This document shows, in pieces, positions 1 through 7,900 of a stretch of DNA of 9,229 nucleotides. The DNA is taken from contig JAXJVS010000120.1 in the NCBI GenBank assembly GCA_036308445.1, forward strand, positions 1-9,229, in the 5' to 3' direction. How positions within the stretch are numbered: the stretch's first letter is position 1; every line of letters begins with the position of its first letter. The translations under genes were made by a program, and so were the position numbers. The notes beneath the pieces are model-generated. The model was not told where the DNA came from, made no database searches, and saw only the letters and a list, made by a program, of their open reading frames with translations. This DNA is from MGBC113645 sp036308445. GTDB taxonomy: Bacteria > Bacillota_I > Bacilli_A > Erysipelotrichales > Coprobacillaceae.

Positions 1-14
1 GGCTCTATAAAATT

Positions 15-45
15 ATAACCAGAGAAAAATCTCTGGTTATTTTTT
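15..45 (+). terminator. Rho-independent terminator, probably shared by converging genes
   Basis: An 11-bp perfect stem (ATAACCAGAGA at 15-25 paired with TCTCTGGTTAT at 30-40) encloses an AAAA loop. A run of T follows to 45. The T run is on the right, so it best terminates a rightward transcript from a gene beyond the left edge. The stop codon of the leftward membrane-protein gene (37-39) lies inside the right arm. On the minus strand the stem is followed by a weaker T-rich stretch, so it probably ends that gene as well. Confidence 0.85.
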
Positions 46-993
46 AAATAATGATGTATATGATTTAAAGTTTCTTATTAATTTATATAATACAATAAAG
101 TAAATAAAAACTAATGCCAGTATAATTAATATATTAATTAAAATATAATATCCATTAAAATCAAAAGGTAATAAATAATTCTTTAAAAAAGATGAATTAA
201 TAATAAATATAGTTAAAGAAACAAAGATAAATAAATTAATAATACTACTATAAATTAAATACTTTTTAGTATATATTTTTTTCGACATATCTATACCATA
301 ATCAACAATAACCATGAGTATAAATGGCTGAAAGAAATATGTCATTAAATGAATCATCTGATAAGAAGAATTTTGAACAATAGTAATCAACGGTGATGCA
401 AATACGAATCCATAAATACTGAAATATATAATAAACCCAATAAACAAGTAAGTATTAATTCGATGATCTGGATAATGAGATTGATGGGGTAAACGATTTA
501 ATTGTTTTATAGTCCAAGTTAGTTCTTCCTGTTGAGTTGCTGGATTCTTTTTATCTTCTACAATTAAAGATATAAAACTAAAAATAAAAATAATAGTCAT
601 GATTAAAAAAGGATGACTTAAAGTCCAAGTAATATAACCTGATTGATCAATAGTAGAAACAACCTCATGGGTACTAAAAAAAGGTAAACAATTAAATTGA
701 TGTAAATAATATAATGTAGAAAAAAATAAATAAATACCAGAAATAATAAATAATCTTTTTTCTACTTTAGATACAATCTCTCGATTAAAAGAATGATTAA
801 GAAAAGATCTATAGCCATAACTTAATGCAACACTTTTAGGATGACCAAATTTGATTAATAATTTTTCTAGGTCATCATATTGTGAAGCTAGTGATTGAAG
901 TTGTTTTTTTAAATTGTGATAAACTTTCTTTTTTTTGTTTCCATAAAAGTAGGAACAGACTGCTCCTAAATATCTTTCTAGTAGGTCATTCAT
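37..993 (-). CDS. HAAS-domain-like six-helix membrane protein of unknown function
   Basis: A 318-residue integral membrane protein that I cannot assign to a characterised function. Residues 1-75 are soluble, helical and lysine-rich, with the pattern of the HAAS (DUF1700-type) domain: a short helix, a basic helix, then a phrase near residues 41-60 resembling 'LIKFGHPKSVALSYGYR'. About six hydrophobic segments follow, near residues 81-97, 126-145, 182-205, 215-232, 245-266 and 283-305, with a polar loop at 146-180. There is no cleavable signal peptide. The ATG at 991-993 is preceded by AGAGGTGAGG, a good ribosome-binding site. HAAS proteins are commonly encoded just downstream of a PadR-type repressor, but this gene starts its own transcript and has no such partner here. 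It is divergent from yggS across 109 bases. The HAAS assignment is by resemblance; the membrane topology is secure. Confidence 0.75.
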   Translation of the reverse strand: MNDLLERYLGAVCSYFYGNKKKKVYHNLKKQLQSLASQYDDLEKLLIKFGHPKSVALSYGYRSFLNHSFNREIVSKVEKRLFIISGIYLFFSTLYYLHQFNCLPFFSTHEVVSTIDQSGYITWTLSHPFLIMTIIFIFSFISLIVEDKKNPATQQEELTWTIKQLNRLPHQSHYPDHRINTYLFIGFIIYFSIYGFVFASPLITIVQNSSYQMIHLMTYFFQPFILMVIVDYGIDMSKKIYTKKYLIYSSIINLFIFVSLTIFIINSSFLKNYLLPFDFNGYYILINILIILALVFIYFIVLYKLIRNFKSYTSLFKK

Positions 994-1013
994 ATATCCT
1001 CACCTCTTAATTC

Positions 1014-1022
1014 ATTTTAACA
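1014..1022 (-). promoter_or_regulatory. Candidate extended -10 promoter for the leftward membrane-protein gene
   Basis: Read on the minus strand, 1022-1014 is TGTTAAAAT. This is an extended -10 element (TGn followed by TAAAAT, five of six matches to TATAAT). No good -35 hexamer lies 16-18 bases upstream, which extended -10 promoters tolerate. It would start transcription a few bases before the ribosome-binding site near 1000-1008. This is a pattern match only. Confidence 0.4.
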
Positions 1023-1049
1023 TGGTAATGTAAAATAATTGTGTACTTC

Positions 1050-1080
1050 TTGTAGAATAATTATAAAAATTGAGTATAAT
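1050..1080 (+). promoter_or_regulatory. Candidate promoter for yggS
   Basis: A perfect -10 hexamer, TATAAT, lies at 1075-1080. The best upstream partner is TTGTAG at 1050-1055, a weak -35 with a long 19-base spacer. The predicted transcript would begin near 1087, just before the ribosome-binding site, leaving a leader of about 16 bases with no room for a regulatory RNA. Confidence 0.5.
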
Positions 1081-1088
1081 GAGAAACT

Positions 1089-1094
1089 AAGGAG
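1089..1094 (+). promoter_or_regulatory. Ribosome-binding site that fixes the yggS start
   Basis: AAGGAG at 1089-1094 lies eight bases before the ATG at 1103. An in-frame GTG at 1094-1096 would extend the protein by three residues, but it overlaps this site and has no site of its own, so the ATG is preferred. Confidence 0.8.
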
Positions 1095-1102
1095 TGAATA
1101 AA

Positions 1103-1747
1103 ATGATAGTTAATGAAGTGGAAGTCAAAAGATTATTAGAAGATGTAAAACCTGCTAAATTAGTAGCAGCTACTAAATATGTAGATGAAAAAGAAATTGA
1201 AAAGTTAGAAGAGTTGGGATGCTTAATCTATGGTGAAAATAGGGTACAAGCATTTTTAGATAAATATGAAAAGTATCAAGGTAAAGGTATATGGCATTTT
1301 ATTGGTACTTTACAAAGTAATAAAGTAAAATATATCATTGATAAAGTTGAATTAATTCATTCTATTAATACTTTAAAACTTATTAAAGAAGTAGAAAAAC
1401 AAGCAAGTAAAATAAAGAAAAATATTCATGTTTTATTAGAAGTTAATATCGCAGATGAAGATAGTAAACAGGGTTTTGATAAGGAAGAAATAAGAGTTGC
1501 GATGGATTTAATTAAAGAATGTCCACATATAATAGTAGATGGATTAATGATGATGGCTCCAAATATTGAACCTGAAGAAACAAGAATATATTTTAAGAAA
1601 ACAAAAGAATTATTATTAGAATTAAAAGAACAATATCCTATGTATCCATTAAAAGAACTATCTATGGGAATGAGTAATGATTACAAAGTTGCTCTAGAAG
1701 AAGGAGCAACTATGGTTAGAATAGGTAGTGCATTGTTTAAAGACTAA
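1103..1747 (+). CDS. yggS: YggS/PLPBP-family pyridoxal 5'-phosphate homeostasis protein
   Basis: A cytoplasmic, single-domain PLP-binding protein of the YggS/ProSC/YlmE family. Members share a fold-type III barrel, carry PLP but have no established catalytic activity, and help keep free PLP and amino-acid pools in balance. All family signatures are present in the 214-residue product: the PLP lysine K25 in VAATKYV, GENRVQ at 44-49, WHFIGTLQSNK at 64-74, LSMGMSNDY near 187-194 and the phosphate-binding VRIGSALF near 205-212. It is somewhat shorter than the E. coli protein (about 234 residues), mostly at the N-terminus before the PLP lysine, and looks complete. It sits alone: in many Bacillota the homologue lies in a division cluster with sepF and ylm genes, none of which are here. 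It converges on the desulfidase gene and shares a terminator with it. Confidence 0.95.
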   Translation: MIVNEVEVKRLLEDVKPAKLVAATKYVDEKEIEKLEELGCLIYGENRVQAFLDKYEKYQGKGIWHFIGTLQSNKVKYIIDKVELIHSINTLKLIKEVEKQASKIKKNIHVLLEVNIADEDSKQGFDKEEIRVAMDLIKECPHIIVDGLMMMAPNIEPEETRIYFKKTKELLLELKEQYPMYPLKELSMGMSNDYKVALEEGATMVRIGSALFKD

Positions 1748-1775
1748 AAGGTGAGATTTCTCACCTTTTTTAGTC
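1742..1775. terminator. Bidirectional Rho-independent terminator between converging genes
   Basis: AAAAGGTGAGA at 1746-1756 pairs perfectly with TCTCACCTTTT at 1759-1769. The realistic form is a 10-bp stem with a four-base loop. Six T (1766-1771) follow on the plus strand and four on the minus strand. Outer GACT (1742-1745) and AGTC (1772-1775) are also complementary. The hairpin contains the stop codon of yggS (1745-1747) in one arm and overlaps the stop codon of the desulfidase gene (1770-1772) at the other end, so one compact element serves both genes. Confidence 0.9.
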
Positions 1776-3038
1776 ACACATAATTTTAATGATTTCTTTA
1801 TCAGTTTCTTTCATACCTTGACTGCCTAATCTACTAATATTTTTAATTGTATTTTCTACTCCTTTAGAAACAATACCATCTCCACCTTTAAATTCATAAC
1901 CATTTTGATACATATAATATCCTAATATACCAGCATCCACGCTAGATGCTATTTTAGCAGCACATGAAGGTTTAGCACCATCACATACAATTCCTGAAAC
2001 AATAGCTAATGCATTAACCATTGTATGGGCAATAGTTTTATAATCACCACCTAATAGATAAGCAATTCCACAACCAGCACCAACCCCTGCGCTAACAGCA
2101 CCACAATATGCAGATAGTCTACCTATACCAGTTTTTTGATGTATAGTACATAGATTCGATATAACCAATGAACGATATAACAAATCATCGCATACATTAT
2201 TTTCTAAAGCATAAATAATAACTGGTAAAGAAGCAGTTATACCTTGATTACCACTACCAGAATTAATAACAACAGGCATTTCACATCCACTCATTCTAGC
2301 ATCACTACCAGCTGCTGCATAAGCCTTAGCTTTTGTTTTTACATCATCACCATAGACCTTAAGAAGAGTGCTACCAATATTAGCTCCCCAGTTATTTTTT
2401 AATCCTTCTTTTGCGATACTCATATTGTATTCTATCTGTCTAGAGATAATATCATTAATATCATCTATTTGTACAATATTTGCGAATTCATATATATCCT
2501 TCACATTAAGAAGAGATCTATCTGCAAGAGCATCATTTTGTGATGAAATAACACCATCCTGATATAAAATTTCACCATCTTTAGCTATAAGAATAATATG
2601 TGTATGATATCCAGTAATTTGCACTTTAGCTTTATGACTATCACTTAATATAGTAACAATTATATCTAATGCAAATGAGCTGTCTAATGCTTTGACAGTA
2701 ATAGGTATAGTATCTAAAAGATGTCTCATCTCTTCTTTTTGTTTTTCTGTTACTATACTTATGACTTCTAATATTTTATCACTCTGACCTGCAACTATAC
2801 CTGCAACAACGCTTGCTTCAATACCTTTTAAACCTCCAGTATTAGGTACAATAACACTTTTTACATTTTTTATAATATTTCCACTTACTTCTACTTTTAT
2901 TTCTTTAATATTATCATCTATTAAATCTTTACACTTACTAGCACAATACGCTAATGCAATAGGTTCAGTACATCCCATTGCTGGAACAAGTTCTTCTTTT
3001 AATATCTGACAATATGTTTTATATATATTTTGATTCAT
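1770..3038 (-). CDS. CyuA/CdsB/YhaM-family (UPF0597) iron-sulfur L-cysteine desulfidase or serine-dehydratase-like lyase
   Basis: A 422-residue cytoplasmic enzyme of the UPF0597 family, which includes archaeal L-cysteine desulfidase (CdsB) and bacterial YhaM/CyuA. Family members use an oxygen-labile [4Fe-4S] cluster rather than PLP to remove HS- (or water) and ammonia from cysteine (or serine), giving pyruvate. Visible signatures are the N-terminal MGCTEPIALAYCAS (C23), a glycine-rich SGSGNQGITASLPV near 260-273, CTIHQKTGIGRLSAYCG at 297-313 and VCDGAKPSC at 351-359. C312, C352 and C359 are spaced 40 and 7, as I recall for the cluster cysteines proposed in the Methanocaldococcus enzyme; C23 would match its conserved N-terminal cysteine. 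Length is normal for the family. The gene follows the amidohydrolase gene after one base (TAG, C, ATG), with AAAGGTAGGTAG before the ATG inside the end of that gene, so translation is probably coupled. The physiological substrate, cysteine, serine or a related amino acid, cannot be read from sequence. Confidence 0.9.
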   Translation of the reverse strand: MNQNIYKTYCQILKEELVPAMGCTEPIALAYCASKCKDLIDDNIKEIKVEVSGNIIKNVKSVIVPNTGGLKGIEASVVAGIVAGQSDKILEVISIVTEKQKEEMRHLLDTIPITVKALDSSFALDIIVTILSDSHKAKVQITGYHTHIILIAKDGEILYQDGVISSQNDALADRSLLNVKDIYEFANIVQIDDINDIISRQIEYNMSIAKEGLKNNWGANIGSTLLKVYGDDVKTKAKAYAAAGSDARMSGCEMPVVINSGSGNQGITASLPVIIYALENNVCDDLLYRSLVISNLCTIHQKTGIGRLSAYCGAVSAGVGAGCGIAYLLGGDYKTIAHTMVNALAIVSGIVCDGAKPSCAAKIASSVDAGILGYYMYQNGYEFKGGDGIVSKGVENTIKNISRLGSQGMKETDKEIIKIMCD

Positions 3039-3039
3039 G

Positions 3040-4347
3040 CTACCTACCTTTCAATAAAGAATAAGCAATAGATGCCATTATTCTTGGACCTTTCTCTAAA
3101 ATATCTTCATTAAAATCAAATGAAGCATTATGCGGAGATGCTTTTACATCAGTTAATAACTTTAAATAAGTTGCTTTTCCACCATGAGATTGAACTCTTT
3201 CCATCATATAAGAAAAATCATCACTACCACCTAAAGGACTTAAATTAGTAGGTGGAATTTTTATATCATTAAGATTCTTTTTTATAATGCTTCTAATTTT
3301 GTTCATAAATTCATCGTCACAATTTAAAGCATAGGCTTTACCCATTTCTCTAACTTCTACTGCTGTATCCTGCATTAGAGCAGACGCATTAATTATATCT
3401 AATGCATGTATTTCCATATATCGATTAAGTTCTGTTGTAACACCTCTTACTTCAACTTCAAGCATTGCAGTTTCAGGTATAACATTTCTACCTGTTCCAG
3501 CATGAACACAACCGATATTAACACGGGTTTGACCATCACTATTTCTAGGAATAGCATGTAGATTTAATATACAATTCGCAGCAGATAATACTGCATTTTT
3601 GCCATATTGTGGTGATTCAGCAGCGTGAGTAGCAACACCATGATAAATAACATCTAGTTTAGTTGTTGCAAAAGATTCATTCATACCAAAAAATAAATCA
3701 TAATCTTGAACTCTTGGCATAATATGAGCAGCATAGATATAATCTACATCATCTAGTATTCCACTTTCAGCAATACTTCTAGCCCCTCTCACCCCTTCTT
3801 CCGCAGGCTGAAATATAAGTTTAACTGTACCACGAAGATATTTCTTTATATCCATTAATATTTTTGCGACAGTTAAACCAATAGAAGCATGGCCATCATG
3901 ACCACAGGCATGCATTGCTTCTTTATTACAAGAGCTAAATTCTTTTTTACTAGGTAAGTGACTTTCATTACTATCTTCGATAATACCTAAAGCATCAATA
4001 TCAAAACGAATTGCAATTATTGGTCCTTCTCCATTTCTTAAAATGCCAACAACCCCTGTAAATCCATCTCTTACTTTTTCAACATACTCTTCATCAGCAC
4101 CTTGTTTAACTGCTCTAATATATGTTAAATCTAATATTTTTTGAGGAGGAAGACCCATTCTAGCATCTGCTTTCATGACTTCTTTACCGGCTAATACTTC
4201 ATATCCTAATTTTTCTAATTTTCTAGCAATAATTGAAGCAGTTCTTAATTCTAACCATCCTCTTTCAGCATATTGATGAAAATCCCTTCTATTGTTGATA
4301 GTTTCCCCATGATATTTTTCTGCAAGCTCTTTAATTATCTGATACAT
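3040..4347 (-). CDS. M20-family metallo-amidohydrolase, AbgA-like
   Basis: A 435-residue cytoplasmic zinc-type hydrolase of the M20 family, closest by recognition to AbgA, the p-aminobenzoyl-glutamate hydrolase A subunit of E. coli (about 436 residues). AbgA-like features include RRDFHQYAERGWLELRTAS at 20-38, RMGLP at 63-67 followed by an extended segment to about residue 95, and SSCNKEAMHACGHDGH at 138-153. Likely metal or catalytic residues are C148, H150, D118, the E183/E184 pair in FQPAEEG, H208 and the C-terminal H406 in ASPHNASFDF. The lid/dimerisation domain lies near 225-335 and carries the conserved H241. The start has a strong ribosome-binding site (AAGGGGAG, about six bases before ATG). 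It heads a two-gene operon with the desulfidase gene and is divergent from a MarR gene. E. coli AbgA acts with AbgB and a transporter, AbgT; neither is present, so the substrate may differ, for example an N-acyl or S-conjugated amino acid. Confidence 0.9.
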   Translation of the reverse strand: MYQIIKELAEKYHGETINNRRDFHQYAERGWLELRTASIIARKLEKLGYEVLAGKEVMKADARMGLPPQKILDLTYIRAVKQGADEEYVEKVRDGFTGVVGILRNGEGPIIAIRFDIDALGIIEDSNESHLPSKKEFSSCNKEAMHACGHDGHASIGLTVAKILMDIKKYLRGTVKLIFQPAEEGVRGARSIAESGILDDVDYIYAAHIMPRVQDYDLFFGMNESFATTKLDVIYHGVATHAAESPQYGKNAVLSAANCILNLHAIPRNSDGQTRVNIGCVHAGTGRNVIPETAMLEVEVRGVTTELNRYMEIHALDIINASALMQDTAVEVREMGKAYALNCDDEFMNKIRSIIKKNLNDIKIPPTNLSPLGGSDDFSYMMERVQSHGGKATYLKLLTDVKASPHNASFDFNEDILEKGPRIMASIAYSLLKGR

Positions 4348-4367
4348 AAAAATCTCCCCTTTGTATT

Positions 4368-4396
4368 ATTTTAACAATTCTAATCTTTAACATCAA
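4368..4396 (-). promoter_or_regulatory. Candidate promoter for the amidohydrolase-desulfidase operon
   Basis: On the minus strand, TTGATG (4396-4391, four of six matches to TTGACA), a 17-base spacer and TAAAAT (4373-4368, five of six matches) form a reasonable sigma-A-type promoter. Transcription would begin near 4361, leaving a leader of roughly a dozen bases before the ATG at 4347. A competing -10-like CATAAT lies at 4405-4400 but lacks a good -35. Confidence 0.5.
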
Positions 4397-4422
4397 TTTA
4401 TTATGTGAAAGAGCGTAAAAAA

Positions 4423-4443
4423 AATTGACAAACATTGTCAATT
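4423..4443. promoter_or_regulatory. Perfect 21-bp palindrome, probable MarR operator
   Basis: The left arm AATTGACAA (4423-4431) and right arm TTGTCAATT (4435-4443) are perfect inverted repeats around a central ACA. The left arm contains the -35 hexamer of the MarR promoter and the right arm lies in its spacer, so a bound dimer would block RNA polymerase. Size and symmetry fit sites bound by MarR-family dimers. Assignment to the adjacent regulator is inferred from position. Confidence 0.75.
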
Positions 4444-4453
4444 ATTCTAAAAT
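4425..4453 (+). promoter_or_regulatory. Strong promoter of the MarR gene and downstream reductase gene
   Basis: A consensus -35 TTGACA (4425-4430), an exact 17-base spacer and a -10 TAAAAT (4448-4453, five of six matches). A run of eight A at 4417-4424 directly precedes the -35 and could act as an UP-like element. Transcription would begin near 4460, giving a leader of about 20 bases with the ribosome-binding site TGAGGGA at 4464-4470. The promoter is intrinsically strong, which suits control by repression. Confidence 0.8.
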
Positions 4454-4479
4454 GCTCATAGTGTGAGGGAAAATAAAAA

Positions 4480-4920
4480 ATGGATTATTCAAAAGGTGCA
4501 GAAGAACTATTAAAATACTTAATAGAATCAGAAAGAAATGGATACATTATTCAAGGTAATATTTCTGAAATTGCGAAAGGAGAAATTGCAGTTATTAATT
4601 TCTTGAGAGTTGAAGGTGATGGTGTAACACCAGCTAGAATAAGTCAAGAATTTAATATAAATACATCAAGAGTAGCTGCAATATTAAATTCCTTGTCTAA
4701 AAAAGGATATATTGAAAGAAAAGCAAATCCAAATGATAAAAGAAAAACTAATGTTTACATTACTGATCAAGGAAGAGAATATGGGAAATGTAAGAAAGAT
4801 GATATTCTTGAAAAGTTATCTCGAACATTAGAACTTTTAGGTGATGATGATGCAAAAGAATATATTCGTATTATGGGAAAAATCAAAAATATTATCTTTG
4901 AAGAACAAATGAAACGTTAG
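4480..4920 (+). CDS. MarR-family winged-helix transcriptional regulator
   Basis: A 146-residue DNA-binding protein of typical MarR length. The winged helix-turn-helix spans about 36-96: the HTH is at 49-72 (VTPARISQEFNINTSRVAAI), then LSKKGYIERK, then the beta-wing with the diagnostic D-x-R (D86, R88) in NPNDKRKTNVYITDQG. Flanking helices at 1-30 and about 100-143 should form the dimer interface and possible ligand pocket. The single cysteine, C104, is not placed like the N-terminal sensing cysteine of OhrR, so peroxide sensing is not suggested. Its promoter carries a perfect palindrome over the -35 box, implying negative autoregulation. The next gene, 66 bases downstream on the same strand with no terminator between, is probably co-transcribed. 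The divergent amidohydrolase operon may be a second target. The effector is unknown. Confidence 0.93.
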   Translation: MDYSKGAEELLKYLIESERNGYIIQGNISEIAKGEIAVINFLRVEGDGVTPARISQEFNINTSRVAAILNSLSKKGYIERKANPNDKRKTNVYITDQGREYGKCKKDDILEKLSRTLELLGDDDAKEYIRIMGKIKNIIFEEQMKR

Positions 4921-4973
4921 GTTCATATTTGTAATGTATTTCTGTGTATATAGATGGGAAATATTGTAAAAGA

Positions 4974-4980
4974 AGAGGAG
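4974..4980 (+). promoter_or_regulatory. Ribosome-binding site that fixes the start of the large reductase
   Basis: AGAGGAG at 4974-4980 lies six bases before the ATG at 4987. An in-frame ATG at 4954 would add 11 residues, but it has no ribosome-binding site, and its extra residues precede the conserved start of the ATPase fold (YYLGVDVGSTT). The shorter start is clearly better. Confidence 0.85.
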
Positions 4981-4986
4981 AGCTTT

Positions 4987-7900
4987 ATGAAGTATTATTT
5001 AGGTGTTGATGTAGGTTCAACAACAGTAAAAGCTTATTTGACTGATAAGATGAATAAATGTTTATTCTCTCGTTATGTAAGACATAACTCTGATGTTAGA
5101 GCTACAATTTTAGATTTATTGAAAGAAATCAAAAATAAGTTTAATGATATCGATATTCACTCAGTAATGACTGGTTCAGGAGGATTATCAATTTCAGAAA
5201 AATTAGGAATTAAGTTTGTACAAGAAGTTATTGCTTGTACAAAGACTATAGAAACATATATTCCCGAAACTGATGTTGCGATTGAATTAGGTGGAGAAGA
5301 TGCTAAAATTACTTATTTTGAAGGAACATTAGAACAAAGAATGAATGGAACTTGTGCTGGTGGTACGGGTGCTTTTATTGATCAAATGGCAACTTTATTA
5401 CAAACTGATGCTAGTGGATTAAATGAATTAGCTAAAAATCATCAAACAATTTATCCAATTGCATCTCGTTGTGGAGTATTTGCGAAAACTGATATTCAGC
5501 CATTAATTAATGATGGAGCTAGAAAAGAAGATATTGCAGCTTCTATATTTCAGGCTGTAGTTAATCAGACAATTAGTGGACTTGCCTGTGGTAAACCAAT
5601 AAGAGGGAAGGTTGCATTTTTAGGTGGTCCATTATATTTCTTAGAAGAGTTAAGAAATCGTTTTATTGAAACATTAAGTTTAAAAGATAATGAAATCATC
5701 TTTCCAGAGAATCCACAATTGTTTGTGGCTATGGGAGCTTGTTTATATGCTCAGGAAGAAGAACAATCTCAGTTATTAAGTGAATTGATTCAAGTATTAG
5801 AAAATCAACAAGGTCAAAGTAGTGAATTAACTCATACTTTAGAACCATTATTTAATAATCAAGAAGAATTAGATGAGTTTAGAAAGAGACATTATAAAAA
5901 TAAAACTAAGAAAAGAGATTTAAAATTATATCAAGGTGATGTTTATTTAGGTATTGATGTTGGTTCTACAACATCTAAAGTTATCTTAACTGATAAAGAC
6001 GGAGCTATTTTATATTCTTTCTATAATTCTAATGAAGGAAATCCATTACAATTAATTATTAAGATATTAAAAGATATATATAAACTTTTACCTGCAGGAG
6101 CTAAGATTAAAAAAGCAGGGGTAACTGGATATGGGGAAGCTTTAATAAAAGCTGCTTTAAAAGTAGATTATGGTGAAGTAGAAACAATTGCGCACTATAG
6201 AGCTGCTAAACACTTTGTACCTAATGTTAATTTTATCTTAGATATTGGTGGTCAGGATATGAAAGCTATCACTATTGAAGATGGCGTTATTCAAGATATT
6301 ACTTTAAATGAAGCATGTTCTTCAGGGTGTGGATCTTTCTTAGAAACATTTGCACATTCATTAGGATATAAGATTGAAGATTTTGCTAATAGTGCATTAC
6401 TTGCGAAAACTCCTATTGACTTGGGTAGTCGCTGTACTGTATTTATGAATTCTAAAGTTAAACAGGCACAAAAAGAAGGTGCAAGCTTAGAAGATATTTC
6501 TGCAGGTTTATCATATTCTGTTATTAAGAATGCTTTATATAAAGTTATTAAATTAAGATCTAAAGATAGTATTGGTAAGAATGTTGTTGTACAAGGTGGT
6601 ACTTTCTATAATGAAGCAGTACTAAGAGCATTTGAAAAAGAGTCTGGTATAGAAGCTGTACGTCCTGATATTGCAGGTTTAATGGGAGCTTATGGTATGG
6701 CTAGACTTGCTCAAGAGAAAGATGATGGTAGCGAAACAACATTGTTAACATTAGAAGAATTAGAAAACTTAACATATGAAAGTACAATGAGAAACTGTGA
6801 AAAATGTACAAATCATTGTATGTTAACTGTTACATCATTTAATGATGGTAGAGAATATATTAGTGGTAATAGATGTGAAAGAGGAGCTGGACTTCCTTTA
6901 AAATCTAAATCTTTACCGAACTTATTTGATTATAAATATAAAAGAGTATTTAACTATCGTTCATTAGCTTCAGAAGATGCAAGCAGAGGAATTATTGGGA
7001 TTCCTAGAGTATTGAATATGTATGAAAATTATCCTTTCTGGCATACATTCTTTACTGAATTAAAGTTTAGAGTTGTCTTATCTCAAAGATCTTCTAAAGC
7101 AGTATATGAAATGGGGATTGAGTCTATTCCTAGTGAAAGTGCTTGTTATCCTGCAAAGATTAGTCATGGACATATTGAAAGTTTAATTAGACGTGGTATA
7201 AAAACTATTTTTTATCCTTCAGTTGTTTTTGAAAGAAAGGAATTTGAAGATCAAGGAAATCATTTTAACTGTCCTGTTGTTCAAAGTTATCCTGAAGTGA
7301 TTAAAAATAATGTTGATACTTTAGAGACAGAAAAGATTAAATTTATTAATCCATTTGTATCTTTAAATAATCCTAAAACAATGTTTAGTAATTTAAAAGA
7401 AGCATTTAAAGAATACAGTATTAGTGATGAAGAATTAAAAAATGCAATTGAAAACGCATATAAAGAATTAGATAAATGTAGAGATGATATTAGAAACCAA
7501 GGAGAAATTGCTTTAAATTATATTAAAGAAAATCATTTAAAAGGTATTGTTCTTGCAGGTAGACCATATCATGTTGATCCAGAAATTAATCATGGTATTG
7601 CTGATTTGATTACAAGTGAAGGATTTGTAGTATTAACCGAAGATAGTATTGCATATAAGAATGAAGAAAAACTTGAATTAAGAGTTGTCGATCAATGGAC
7701 ATATCATTCTCGTTTATATCGTGCTGCAGCATTTGTATCTACTAGAGAAGATTTAGAATTAATTCAATTAACATCATTTGGCTGTGGATTAGATGCTGTT
7801 ACTGCGGATCAGGTATCAGAAATATTAAAAGCAAGACATAAGATTTATACTTTAATTAAGATTGATGAAGGAAGTAACTTAGGAGCTATTCGTATTAGAA

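Noticed and set aside
1094..1102. GTG start three codons upstream for yggS
   Set aside because: It overlaps the AAGGAG ribosome-binding site used by the ATG at 1103.
2368..2562. A 64-codon open frame on the plus strand inside the desulfidase gene
   Set aside because: It is antisense to a well-conserved enzyme gene, has no convincing ribosome-binding site, and its predicted residues resemble no protein I recognise. It is a shadow frame.
4412..4441. Leftward promoter using the TTGACA of the palindrome's right arm on the minus strand
   Set aside because: The only -10 at workable spacing is TACGCT, a poor match; the TTGATG/TAAAAT pair closer to the gene is better.
4921..4953. Possible separate promoter for the large reductase (TATATA-like bases near 4947-4952)
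   Set aside because: No credible -35 hexamer at proper spacing and no palindrome like the MarR operator; co-transcription with marR is simpler.
4954..4986. Upstream ATG extending the large reductase by 11 residues
   Set aside because: It has no ribosome-binding site, and the extra codons contain the good site that serves the ATG at 4987.
4987..6720. The duplicated activase modules as a recent tandem DNA repeat
   Set aside because: The modules share motifs and spacing but their residues and bases have diverged widely; this is an ancient protein-domain duplication.
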